Assembly: GCF_044466355.1 (NCBI RefSeq)
Contig: NZ_JBITMQ010000018.1
Location: 62,001-126,000, forward strand
Direction: 5' to 3'
DNA length: 64,000 nucleotides
Source: Actinophytocola sp044466355
Lineage (GTDB): Bacteria; Actinomycetota; Actinomycetes; Mycobacteriales; Pseudonocardiaceae
A program made the translations under genes and the position numbers. The notes below the pieces were generated by a model. The model worked only from the letters and a program-made list of their open reading frames with translations. It had not been told where the DNA came from and made no database searches. Position 1 is the first letter of the stretch. Each line of letters begins with the position of its first letter. Below, in pieces: positions 35,295 to 43,549 of this stretch.

Positions 35295-35322
35295 TTGTCC
35301 ACAGCCGGCCGACTTGTCCACA
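35295..35322 (+). repeat. Partial repeat copy F: paired DnaA-box-like 9-mers only
   Basis: Two exact TTGTCCACA 9-mers (35295-35303 and 35314-35322) lie 19 bp apart, as in copies A, B, D and E. The following 40 bases show weak similarity to the linker of copies B and E (TCGGCCC, GTCGG and CCGG blocks), but the CTGGCATGG core is missing. Position is the same as for B and E: between the start of a leftward gene and the end of the next leftward gene. Confidence 0.7.
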
Positions 35323-35384
35323 GATCCGCGTCGGCCCCCGGCGCCCGTCGGCGTTCCGGGGCACGATCGACGGCATGCAGCGAC

Positions 35385-36560
35385 TCACTCCACCACCCGG
35401 AACGCCAACCCGGCACGCACCAGTCGGCGGATCAGCTTGTCCCCCATCGCGACAGCCGTCGTCACCTGACCCGAGGTCTTCGGCAGGTCGTCGAAGGCGA
35501 GGCAGAGCGCCGACTCCGCCAGCATCTTGGCGGTCTCCCCGTAGCCGGGGTCACCCCCGGACACCTCGGTGACCACCCGGCGGCCACCGCCCGTGCCGAC
35601 GAACCGCGCCCGGAACCAGGCCTTGTCGCGGCGTTCCCGCGTCGGCCCGTCCCCGGACGCCATGCGCGACAGCATCCAGTCGCGGGTCGGCGGCACCTGC
35701 GCGAGCACGACCGCGGCCCCGACGGCGCCGACGATCCCGGCGGCGACGGGCAGCTTCTTGACCGCGAGGTAGTGCCCGTAGCGGAACGCGGGCCCGTACC
35801 GGTCGAGCACGCGAGCGGACCGCAGCACGACCTGCGGGTCGATGGTGGGCGCGGGAAGCACCCACGACTCGACGTCCTTCTCGAACCGGGGCCGTCCCTT
35901 GGCGCCACGGACGACCCGGCCGTCCTCGGGCCGCCCCTCCACCTGACGCCGCCTGCGGGCGATGGCGGACATCTGCCGCAACCGGGAGAACGCGGTGATC
36001 GCGGAGTGGTAGGTCCCGGCGGAGAAGGACGCGGAAGCGGACACGTATCCCTGGACGTCCAGAGGCACCCCCTCGGGCAGCTGTTCGACGGTGAACAACA
36101 CCCCGAGGTCGTAAGGAATGGAGTCGAACCCGGCGGAGTGCACGATCCGCGCTCCACTCGCGACAGCGGCGTCGTGGTGGTCGAGGTACATCCGGTCGAC
36201 GAACTCGGGCTCACCGGTCAGGTCGAGGTAGTCGGTTCCGGTCTCCGCACAGACAGCGACAAGTGGTTCCCCGTAACGCAAGTAAGGCCCGACGGTGGTG
36301 ACGACCACCCGGGTCCGCATGACAACGGCCCGCAGGGATTCACGGTCGGTCACGTCCGCGACGAGCAAGTCGAGATCACCACACGAGGGGTTGATTTCGG
36401 CGAGCCGCTCCCGAAGTGCCAAGAGCTTCTCCCGCGACCGACCGGCGATCGCCCACCGACATCCGTTGGGCGCATGCGCCGCCAGGTACTCGGCCGTGAG
36501 GCCCCCGGTGAACCCGGTGGCACCGAAGAGCACGACGTCGAACTCCCGACCCACTGACAT
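35385..36560 (-). CDS. Saccharopine-dehydrogenase-like NAD(P)-binding protein
   Basis: A 391-residue protein of the saccharopine dehydrogenase/trans-acting enoyl reductase group. The Rossmann motif is LFGATGFTGGLTAEYLAAH, followed by AIAGRSREKL and HSAGFDSIPYDLG. In mycobacteria relatives reduce an enoyl lipid intermediate; here there are no lipid genes around, so the substrate is open. A hydrophobic segment at about 278-298 may touch the membrane. ATG 36560 has GGAGGG nine bases upstream. It is probably a single-gene unit. Confidence 0.82.
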   Translation of the reverse strand: MSVGREFDVVLFGATGFTGGLTAEYLAAHAPNGCRWAIAGRSREKLLALRERLAEINPSCGDLDLLVADVTDRESLRAVVMRTRVVVTTVGPYLRYGEPLVAVCAETGTDYLDLTGEPEFVDRMYLDHHDAAVASGARIVHSAGFDSIPYDLGVLFTVEQLPEGVPLDVQGYVSASASFSAGTYHSAITAFSRLRQMSAIARRRRQVEGRPEDGRVVRGAKGRPRFEKDVESWVLPAPTIDPQVVLRSARVLDRYGPAFRYGHYLAVKKLPVAAGIVGAVGAAVVLAQVPPTRDWMLSRMASGDGPTRERRDKAWFRARFVGTGGGRRVVTEVSGGDPGYGETAKMLAESALCLAFDDLPKTSGQVTTAVAMGDKLIRRLVRAGLAFRVVE

Positions 36561-36666
36561 GCGCAAACACCCTCCGCGAGCCCATGAACCTACCGACCAG
36601 TAACCACCCTACCGACACAAATGTGAAGCCGCCCAGCGCGGCCACCCCGAAGTTAGGATCCGATCC

Positions 36667-37143
36667 GTGGCCTTCTTCAACACATCCCAAGAGCTGACTC
36701 GCAGATGCGAACAGAACAAGAACGACATCGAGGAGATCTACAAGCAGGGCAAGAAAACCGATGCCGGCGTCGAGCGGCTGACAACGGAGGTCGGCAACCT
36801 TTCGACCCGAGTCGGCCGTGTCGAAACCAACGTCGACAACCTGACAACCGAAGTCGGCAACCTCACGACCCGAGTCGACGAACGCTTCAACCGTCTGGAG
36901 CGGATTCTCACCCAGTCACCTGCGGTCAGCCTGTCGTCGCCCCTCGACTTCCTGCCCCCCGAGCACGAGCAGTCGCTCAGGCTCCTCGAGTCGAAAATGA
37001 ACCTCTACAGCCGCCACACGCGGGACCACAGCGAGGAACTCGAGCGCCTCAGGCAACTGGTCGCCGCACACGACGTGCGGTTCGACACGATCGACAGTCA
37101 GATGTCCGAAGTGCTCAGCATCCTGCGCAGCCAGTCCACGTAG
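36667..37143 (+). CDS. Coiled-coil hypothetical protein with lower G+C
   Basis: A 158-residue protein from GTG 36667. Residues 20-85 are a coiled coil with a tandem unit (LTTEVGNLSTRV, then LTTEVGNLTTRV). A second coil lies at 105-155. There is no signal peptide. The codon use is visibly less G+C-biased than its neighbours, with more AAC, AAG and ACA codons, so it may have been acquired. It could be a filament or adaptor protein. I do not recognise it. Confidence 0.62.
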   Translation: MAFFNTSQELTRRCEQNKNDIEEIYKQGKKTDAGVERLTTEVGNLSTRVGRVETNVDNLTTEVGNLTTRVDERFNRLERILTQSPAVSLSSPLDFLPPEHEQSLRLLESKMNLYSRHTRDHSEELERLRQLVAAHDVRFDTIDSQMSEVLSILRSQST

Positions 37144-37148
37144 GCCGG

Positions 37149-37499
37149 TCAGGTCCAGAAGACAGCGATACCCACGTTCACGACGACGAGTCCGACCAGC
37201 GACGGCGGCAACCACTTCGGGGCGGGCACTCGGCGGATCACGTACACGAGGGCCAGCACGCCGATCACCAGCAGGATCAGCGTCTTGATGCCGAGCTTCA
37301 TCCCGTTGTAGTCCTGGTCCGTGGTCGGCGCCAGGAGTTGCAGGGCCAGCCCGGTGATCAGCTGGAGCGCGGCGACGTGCAGCCAGCCCTGGCTCAGCGG
37401 CGCATCCGCGGGCTGCCTGCGCTGAACCAGGAACATCCCCACCAGCAGCGCCATGCCGAGCAGGTGCAGGAACACCAGAAGGAGGCGGACGAACTCCAC
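37149..37499 (-). CDS. Small four-helix membrane protein
   Basis: A 116-residue hydrophobic protein with four predicted membrane helices (about 4-24, 41-58, 69-87, 97-114). It is of the type often annotated as a hypothetical integral membrane protein in actinomycetes. Conserved-looking spots are FLHLLGMALLVG and LGIKTLILLVIG. No function can be assigned. It converges with the coiled-coil gene, five bases apart. Confidence 0.7.
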   Translation of the reverse strand: MEFVRLLLVFLHLLGMALLVGMFLVQRRQPADAPLSQGWLHVAALQLITGLALQLLAPTTDQDYNGMKLGIKTLILLVIGVLALVYVIRRVPAPKWLPPSLVGLVVVNVGIAVFWT

Positions 37500-37579
37500 G
37501 AGAACTACTCCCTTGGGTCTGCCAGGCCGCGGGTCAGCCCGTTGGTACCAGCAGTTCTAGCAGGCGCGATATGTCCGAC

Positions 37580-38980
37580 TCAGGCCGGGCCGCGATCCAC
37601 GATCTTTTCCCGGGCCTCCGCGTAGCGCTCGCGTAGGCCGGGAGTGACATCACCGTCGACGCGTTGCGTCGCGCCCAGCCGCCAGTTGGGTGGGGCGTTG
37701 CCGCCCGCGAGAGCCCACGCGGCCTGGCGGGCGGCGCCGTCGGCCACGTACTCGCCGGGCTCCGGGACCAGCACCGGGCGGCCGAGGACGGTGGGGGCGA
37801 TGCGGCGGACGGCCGCCGACCGCGCGCCACCACCGACCAACAGCACCCGGTCGGTGCGGACGCCTTGTGCCACAAGGGCGTCCAATGCGTCCGCCAGGCC
37901 GCACAGCATGCCCTCGACGGCCGCGCGAGCCTGGTGGGCCGGGGTCGCGTTCGCCAGGCGCAGGCCGTGGATCGCGCCCGTGGCTTCCGGCAGGTTGGGG
38001 GTGCGCTCGCCCTCCAGGTACGGGACGAGGGTGAGGCCGTCGGCTCCCGGTGGGCCGGACAGCGCGAGCTCGGCGAACCGGTCGTGGTCGACGCCCAGCA
38101 TGCGGGCCACCGCGTCCAGTACGCGGGCCGCGTTCAGGGTGCACACAAGCGGGAGGAAGCGGCCGGTGGCGTCGGCGAACCCGGCCACCAGTCCGGCGGC
38201 GTCGGCGCACGGCTTGTCGGCGACCGCGAACGCGGTGCCGGACGTGCCGATGGAGACGACCACGTCACCCGGTTCGGCGCCCACGCCGAGCGCGGCGGCC
38301 ATGTTGTCGCCGGTGCCCGCACCCAGCAGGGCACCGGCCGGGGTGCGGCCCGCGTCGTCGGACGGGCCGAGCACCTTCGGCAAGGCAGGCACCTTGCCCA
38401 ACGCCAACTCGAGGAGGTCGGTGCGATATGTGTTGGTAGCGGCGGAGAAGTACGCGGTGCCGGACGCGTCGCCGCGGTCGGTGGTCAGGCGGTCGAGGCC
38501 GCCGCCGGACAGGCGCCACGTCAGGTAGTCGTGTGGCAGGCACACGGCCGCGGTGCGGGCCACCGCGTCGGGTTCGTGGTCGCGGAGCCAGCGGAGCTTG
38601 CTCGCGGTCATCGACGCGACCGGCACGACGCCGACCGCGTCAGCCCACGCGGCGGGGCCGCCCAGCTCGTCGACGAGATCGGTCGCGGCCCGGGCGGAAC
38701 GGGTGTCGTTCCACAGCAGCGCAGGCCGGACGACCTCGCCGGTCTCGGTCAGGCAGACCATGCCGTGCTGCTGGCCGGCGACCGACACGGCGGCGACATC
38801 GTCGATGCCGCCCGCCTGGTCGATCGCCGACCGCAGCGCGGTCCACCACGCCGCCGGGGCCACCTCGGTCCCGTCGGGATGCGGGGCGGAACCACTGCGC
38901 ACGAGGGCGCCGGACTCCGCGTCACGCACAACCACCTTGCAGGACTGGGTCGACGAGTCGACCCCGACCACCAGCGGCAT
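37580..38980 (-). CDS. xylB: Xylulokinase
   Basis: A 466-residue FGGY-family kinase that phosphorylates D-xylulose. N-terminal GVDSSTQSCKVVV and the substrate site GQQHGMV are typical of XylB. The C-terminal ATP region has VGGGARSAAVRRI and GAARQAAWAL. ATG 38980 has GGAGG upstream. It lies 14 kb from xylA with the ebo-type operon and the multidomain protein gene between, instead of beside xylA as usual. It probably has its own promoter in the 67 bp upstream. Confidence 0.92.
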   Translation of the reverse strand: MPLVVGVDSSTQSCKVVVRDAESGALVRSGSAPHPDGTEVAPAAWWTALRSAIDQAGGIDDVAAVSVAGQQHGMVCLTETGEVVRPALLWNDTRSARAATDLVDELGGPAAWADAVGVVPVASMTASKLRWLRDHEPDAVARTAAVCLPHDYLTWRLSGGGLDRLTTDRGDASGTAYFSAATNTYRTDLLELALGKVPALPKVLGPSDDAGRTPAGALLGAGTGDNMAAALGVGAEPGDVVVSIGTSGTAFAVADKPCADAAGLVAGFADATGRFLPLVCTLNAARVLDAVARMLGVDHDRFAELALSGPPGADGLTLVPYLEGERTPNLPEATGAIHGLRLANATPAHQARAAVEGMLCGLADALDALVAQGVRTDRVLLVGGGARSAAVRRIAPTVLGRPVLVPEPGEYVADGAARQAAWALAGGNAPPNWRLGATQRVDGDVTPGLRERYAEAREKIVDRGPA

Positions 38981-39047
38981 GGTCAACACCTCCGAGATCG
39001 AGTCTATGCGGGTTCGGCCACCACGCGGACCGGCCGAACGCCGCGTC

Positions 39048-39905
39048 CTAGAACCGCAGGTTGGCGAGGTAGTCGTAGCCCGTCTCGGCGCACTTGAGCG
39101 CGTCCACCGGCTGGTCGTTCTCGACGATGTACTCCTCGACCTCCAGCGGCCGGGTCGCACGGAAGATCCGCCGGAAGTCGATGGTGCCCTCGCCGAGGTC
39201 GGCGAAGCCGCCGTCCGGCGCGCGGTCCTTCACGTGGTACTGCTTGACGCGGCCCGCGATCTTGTAGAACTCGTGCACCGGGTCCGCGCCGGCGACCACG
39301 ACCCAGTACAGGTCCATCTCGAGGCTGACGTTCCGCCGGGAGGTCCGGCCGGTCAGCACGTCGTACGGCCGCACGCCGTCGATGGCCTGGAACTCGTGGT
39401 TGTGGTTGTGGTAGCCGAACCCGATGCCCGCGCGCCGGTACGCCTTGCCCGCGGCCTCGAGCCGGTCGGCGAACGCCTCCCACTCGGCGATGGTGCCGAA
39501 GTTCGCCCACGCGACGTTGCTGCGCAGGTTGCCGAGGATCTTCGCGTCCGCGATGGCCTGGTCGATGTCACCGTCGATGCCGACGTGCGTGGAGGTCGCC
39601 CTGATGCGGCGGGCGTCCAGGAGCTGCCGGAACTCGGTGGCGCTGCGCCCGTAGGTACCGGCGAGCTCCACCTTGCGGTACCCGATGTCGGCCAGCGCGT
39701 CGAGCGTGCCCTCGAGATCGGTTTCGAGGATCGACCGCAGGGTGTACAGCTGGATGCTGATCTTGTCCTTCGGCACGCGCAGGCCCCGGTGCCCGCCCCG
39801 CCCGGCCTCCTCGGCCGACGCGATGCCGGGCAGAGCCCCGGCAGCGCCGACCGCGAGAGCGGCACCGGCGGCACCACGAAGCATGGACCTTCTCGAAATA
39901 GCCAC
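39048..39905 (-). CDS. Exported sugar phosphate isomerase/epimerase-like protein (Tat)
   Basis: A 285-residue TIM-barrel protein of the xylose-isomerase-like (AP_endonuc_2) group. GTG 39905 has GGAGGG seven bases upstream and opens a Tat signal (SRRSMLRGAAGAALAVG, likely cut after ASA). Barrel metal ligands are suggested by YHNHNHEF, SLEMDLYWV and QYHVKD. Export by Tat suggests a cofactor- or metal-loaded enzyme outside the membrane. Such families act on 3-keto or inosose-type sugars in related clusters. A perfect 18-bp palindrome lies 41 bp upstream. Confidence 0.82.
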   Translation of the reverse strand: MAISRRSMLRGAAGAALAVGAAGALPGIASAEEAGRGGHRGLRVPKDKISIQLYTLRSILETDLEGTLDALADIGYRKVELAGTYGRSATEFRQLLDARRIRATSTHVGIDGDIDQAIADAKILGNLRSNVAWANFGTIAEWEAFADRLEAAGKAYRRAGIGFGYHNHNHEFQAIDGVRPYDVLTGRTSRRNVSLEMDLYWVVVAGADPVHEFYKIAGRVKQYHVKDRAPDGGFADLGEGTIDFRRIFRATRPLEVEEYIVENDQPVDALKCAETGYDYLANLRF

Positions 39906-39945
39906 GACAGATCCCTCCATTGGGACGGGGTGGAGATGGGGTGAA

Positions 39946-39963
39946 TCACGAACCGGTTCGTGA
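39946..39963. promoter_or_regulatory. Perfect 18-bp palindrome, LacI-type operator candidate
   Basis: TCACGAACC-GGTTCGTGA is fully symmetric, with the AACCGGTT centre common in LacI-family operators. It lies 41 bp upstream of the Tat-exported isomerase start and just after the terminator of the upstream operon, so it probably controls that gene. No LacI-family gene is in the window. Confidence 0.6.
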
Positions 39964-39985
39964 CCGGACGGACCGGGGGCCGAAT

Positions 39986-40020
39986 CCGTGGTGGGGCAAC
40001 CGATCGCCGCCCCACCACGG
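39986..40020 (-). terminator. Terminator of the ebo-type operon
   Basis: CCGTGGTGGGGC (39986-39997) and GCCCCACCACGG (40009-40020) form a perfect 12-bp stem with an 11-base loop. It begins six bases after the stop of the last gene (40027) in the direction of transcription. Confidence 0.85.
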
Positions 40021-40026
40021 ACCGCG

Positions 40027-41031
40027 TCAGTCCTTTGTGGAGAACGCCGCGTCGAAGGCCGCGTCCGGCTTGTCGAACAGGTGGGCCCGGATGAACGTGA
40101 CCGCTTCCTCCGCGCCGCGGAGGCGGTCCATGCCCGCGTCCTCCCATTCGACGGAGATCGGGCCCTGGTAGCCGATCGCGTTCAGGGCTCGGAACGACTC
40201 CTCCCACGGGACGTCGCCGTGGCCGGTGGACACGAAGTCCCAGCCGCGGCGCGGGTCCGCCCACGCGAGGTGGCTGCCCATGCGGCCGTTGCGGCCGTCG
40301 AACCGCTTCTTCGTGTCCTTGCAGTCCACGTGGTAGATGCGGTCCGCGAAGTCGAGGATGAAGCCCACCGGGTCCAGGTCCTGCCAGATGAAGTGGCTCG
40401 GGTCCCAGTTCAGGCCGAACGCCTCGCGGTTGCCGACGGCGTCGAGGGTCTTCTTCGTGGTCCAGTAGTCGTACGCGATCTCCGACGGGTGGACCTCGTG
40501 CGCGAAGCGGACACCGACCTCGTCGAACACGTCCAGGATCGGGTTCCAGCGCCGCGCGAAGTCGGCGTAGCCGTCGTCGATGACCTCCTGGGACACCGGC
40601 GGGAACATGGCCACGTACTTCCAGATCTTGGAGCCCGTGAAGCCCACCACCGTGTTCACGCCCAGCTTGGCCGCGGCGCGGGCGGTGTCCTTCATCTCCT
40701 CGGCGGCGCGCTGGCGCACACCCTCGGGTTCGCCGTCGCCCCAGATGCGGGCCGGGAGGATGTTCTTGTGGCGCTCGTCGATCGGGTCGTCGCAGACCGC
40801 CTGGCCGACCAGGTGGTTCGAGATCGTCCAGACCTTCAGGCCGTGGGAAGCCAGCTGCTCCAGCTTCTTCTGGACGTAGTCGTCCTCCGCGAGCGCGCGG
40901 TCGACCTCGAAGTGGTCACCGGAACACGCGATCTCCAGCCCGTCATAACCCCACTGCGCGGCGAGCTTGCACACCTCCTCGAAAGGAAGGTCGGCCCACT
41001 GGCCGGTGAACAACGTGACTGGTCGACTCAT
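40027..41031 (-). CDS. Sugar phosphate isomerase/epimerase, last gene of the ebo-type operon
   Basis: A 334-residue TIM-barrel protein of the xylose-isomerase-like family, cytoplasmic. Probable metal ligands occur in FAHEVHPSEIAYD, NWDPSHFIW and YHVDCKDTKKR. ATG 41031 overlaps the stop of the phosphodiesterase-like gene (ATGA), so it is co-translated with the ebo-type genes although it is not one of the six classical ebo families. Position next to XylB and the exported isomerase suggests a sugar or polyol substrate. It ends at the hairpin 39986-40020. Confidence 0.85.
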   Translation of the reverse strand: MSRPVTLFTGQWADLPFEEVCKLAAQWGYDGLEIACSGDHFEVDRALAEDDYVQKKLEQLASHGLKVWTISNHLVGQAVCDDPIDERHKNILPARIWGDGEPEGVRQRAAEEMKDTARAAAKLGVNTVVGFTGSKIWKYVAMFPPVSQEVIDDGYADFARRWNPILDVFDEVGVRFAHEVHPSEIAYDYWTTKKTLDAVGNREAFGLNWDPSHFIWQDLDPVGFILDFADRIYHVDCKDTKKRFDGRNGRMGSHLAWADPRRGWDFVSTGHGDVPWEESFRALNAIGYQGPISVEWEDAGMDRLRGAEEAVTFIRAHLFDKPDAAFDAAFSTKD

Positions 41032-42416
41032 CGTCGGACTCCCTCCGGAATTCCCTGCAACTGCAACAAAAGATCACGTACGCCGGTGGCGGACACCGCG
41101 GCTCCCGGCTCCGCGTCCGGCACCGAGCACAGCAGGACCGGGCCGTCGTCGGCGGAGTCGGGCAACCTGCCGTGCGAGCCGCGGACCGGGGCCGGGTCGA
41201 GCGGCACCACCTGCATCGCGTACCGCAGGCCCGCCTTCTTCTTCACCAGGTTCAGCCCCGCCTTGGCCTTCGCCAGCTTGTCCGCCGGGTTGAAGAACAG
41301 CTCGGCCGGGTCGTAGCCGGGCTTGCGGTGGATCTCCACGCCGCGCGCGAAGTCCGGCGCGCGGTCGTCGTCGAGCCAGTAGTAGTAGGTGAACCACGCG
41401 TCCGGGTCCGCCACGACGACCAGCTCCCCCGAGCGCTCGTGGTCGATGCCGTACTTGGCCTGCTCCGCGCGGTCCAGCACCTCGTCGACCCCGGCGAGCC
41501 GCGAGAGCATGTCCTTGACGCGCGGGAGGTCCGCCGAGTCGCCGACGTACACGTGTGCGACCTGGTGGTCGGCCACCGCGAACGCGCGCGACACCCACGG
41601 GTCCAGGTACTCCATGCCGTCCTGCGTGTACACCTCGAGCAGGCCCTCGCGGCGCAGCAGCCGGTTGATGTCCACCGGCCTGCGCACGTTCGTGATGCCG
41701 TACTCCGACAGCGCCACCACGGTCGCGCCTGCGTTGCGGGCGTCGTCCAGCAGCGGCTTCAGCGCCGCGTCGATCTCGCGGGCGGCCCGGGTGGCCTGCG
41801 GTGCGTCCGGGCCGAAGCGCTGCAGGTCGTAGTCCAGGTGCGGCACGTACACCAGCAGCATGTCCGGGTGGTGCTCACGCAGGATCTTCCTGGACGCGCC
41901 GATGATCCACTCGCTCGACGCCAGCGACGCCGTCGGACCCCAGTACTGGAACAGCGGGAACTCGCCCAGCGCACCGACCAACTCGTCGTGCAGGGCGGGC
42001 GGGCGCACGTACGCGTCGGGCGACTTGCGGCCGTCCGCGTGGTAGATCGGCCGCGGTGTCACGGTGATGTCGGTCGTCGCGCCCATCGCGTACCACCAGC
42101 ACACGTTCGCGACCTGGAAGTCCTGCTTCGCCGCGCGGGCGGTCTCCCACACCTTCTCGCCCAGCACCAGCTTGTTGTGCTGGCGCCACAGGTGCACCTC
42201 GCCGACGTCGCGGAAGTACCAGCCGTTGCCGACGATCCCGTGGTCGCGCGGCATGGCGCCGGTCAGGAACGTCGACTGCGCGCTGCACGTGACCGCGGGC
42301 AGCACCGTGCCCAGCTCGGCCTGCCACCCGGTGTGCGCGAGCGCCCGCAGGTTGGGCATGTGCCGCAACAGCTTCGGCGTCAGCCCGACCACGTCGACCA
42401 CAACGAGCTGTGTCAT
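41028..42416 (-). CDS. EboF-like alkaline phosphatase superfamily protein (nucleotide pyrophosphatase type)
   Basis: A 462-residue phosphodiesterase-like protein. The metal and nucleophile motifs are VVVDVVGL at the N-terminus and LPAVTCSAQSTFLTG, with the nucleophilic Thr in AVTC. YVPHLDYDLQRFGP and the His in VADHQVAHVYVG follow. LSEYGI stands where many homologues have SDHGM. This is the EboF family by content and by its place next to EboE, EboB and EboA. In cyanobacteria the ebo cluster is tied to export of a scytonemin precursor. The reaction catalysed is unknown. Confidence 0.82.
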   Translation of the reverse strand: MTQLVVVDVVGLTPKLLRHMPNLRALAHTGWQAELGTVLPAVTCSAQSTFLTGAMPRDHGIVGNGWYFRDVGEVHLWRQHNKLVLGEKVWETARAAKQDFQVANVCWWYAMGATTDITVTPRPIYHADGRKSPDAYVRPPALHDELVGALGEFPLFQYWGPTASLASSEWIIGASRKILREHHPDMLLVYVPHLDYDLQRFGPDAPQATRAAREIDAALKPLLDDARNAGATVVALSEYGITNVRRPVDINRLLRREGLLEVYTQDGMEYLDPWVSRAFAVADHQVAHVYVGDSADLPRVKDMLSRLAGVDEVLDRAEQAKYGIDHERSGELVVVADPDAWFTYYYWLDDDRAPDFARGVEIHRKPGYDPAELFFNPADKLAKAKAGLNLVKKKAGLRYAMQVVPLDPAPVRGSHGRLPDSADDGPVLLCSVPDAEPGAAVSATGVRDLLLQLQGIPEGVRR

Positions 42417-43549
42417 CGAACTCCTCCCGGTTCCAGCAGGTTCGCCACGGCCCAGCGCAGCTCCGCGGCGATGCCCCTGATCAGTGCCGTGTCACCGCCG
42501 TTGCCCGCGGTCTCGGGCAGCACGCTCCACGTGTAGGTCTCCACCTCGACGTGCGGCAGCACACCGTCCACAGTAGACGCCAAGGTGGTGACCGCGGTGC
42601 GCAGCACGTCCGTCGTCGCCGACAGCGGTGCGGCGGGCCGGGCGTGCAGCGGCACGTGGAAGTGCACGCGCCACGGGTTGCGGCCGGGCAGCTCGGTCAT
42701 CGCCTGCGGCAGGTCGTCCGCCGCCAGCACCTCCCCGGTCGACGTGCGTTCCCGCACCTGGTGCAGGTAGCGCGGCTCGGTGAAGTCGGCGAGCGCGAGC
42801 CGGGCCGGGCCGGTGTCGGGGTTCTCGACCTGCAGCGCCGCGGAGGCCTGCACCTTCACGACCTCGAGACCAGAGCGGTAGATCTCGGCGACCGTGTCGG
42901 CCGGGTCGGCGAACGACACCGCGAGGTGGCAGGTGTCCAGGCACAACCCGATGTAGCGCGGGTCGACACGGGGCGCGAGCCACGCCACGGCGTCGGCGAC
43001 GGTGTCGAGCACGCAGCCCGGCTCCGGCTCGACCGCGAGCCGGATGGGTCTGCCGCGTTCGGCGGCCATCCGGTCGAGCGTCGCGGTCAGCGACGTCAGC
43101 GCGGCGGTGGCGACCTCGTCGTCGGACGTCGACCACGGCGTGCGCCACGCGAGCGGCAGCGTCGAGATCGAGCCGTATGTCGCGGAATCGGGCAACAGGT
43201 CGGCCAGCACGGTGGCGCAGTCGACCGTGTACCGCAGCCGCGCCTCGTCGGTCCACTCCGGACGGTAGACGGAGTGTTTGACCACGTCGTCGTGGAAACC
43301 GCCGTACGGGAAGGCGTTGAGCGTGTACACCTCCAGCCCGCGCGCGTCCAGTTCCGCACGCAACTTCGTCCGCAGCGACGGGTCGGCCGCCAGTTCCCCG
43401 GCCAGTGCGGCGGGCAGCCACAGGCCGAGGCCGAGCACGTCGACGCCGACGAGGCGCCGGACGGGCTCGGCGTAGCGGTCGAGCTGCGCCAGCACACCGG
43501 CGAGGTCCTCGGCCGGGTGCACGTTGGTGCAGTAGGACAGCGGGGTCAT
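42413..43549 (-). CDS. EboE-like metabolite traffic protein
   Basis: A 378-residue xylose-isomerase-like TIM-barrel protein matching the EboE family. It opens with LSYCTNVHPAEDL, continues with YTLNAFPYGGFHDDVVKHSVYRP, and has RLAVEPEPGCVLDTV, GLCLDTCHLAVSF and FHVPLH. The CTNVHP start and the NAFPYG loop are its clearest marks. It overlaps both neighbours by four bases. EboE proteins are required for ebo-dependent transport phenotypes, but their chemistry is not known. Confidence 0.85.
   Translation of the reverse strand: MTPLSYCTNVHPAEDLAGVLAQLDRYAEPVRRLVGVDVLGLGLWLPAALAGELAADPSLRTKLRAELDARGLEVYTLNAFPYGGFHDDVVKHSVYRPEWTDEARLRYTVDCATVLADLLPDSATYGSISTLPLAWRTPWSTSDDEVATAALTSLTATLDRMAAERGRPIRLAVEPEPGCVLDTVADAVAWLAPRVDPRYIGLCLDTCHLAVSFADPADTVAEIYRSGLEVVKVQASAALQVENPDTGPARLALADFTEPRYLHQVRERTSTGEVLAADDLPQAMTELPGRNPWRVHFHVPLHARPAAPLSATTDVLRTAVTTLASTVDGVLPHVEVETYTWSVLPETAGNGGDTALIRGIAAELRWAVANLLEPGGVR

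Noticed and set aside
42413..43549. EboE-like gene read as a genuine xylose isomerase
   Set aside because: It lacks the xylose isomerase metal and His motifs that are present in the protein at 52823-53980, and its CTNVHP start and operon place it in the EboE group.
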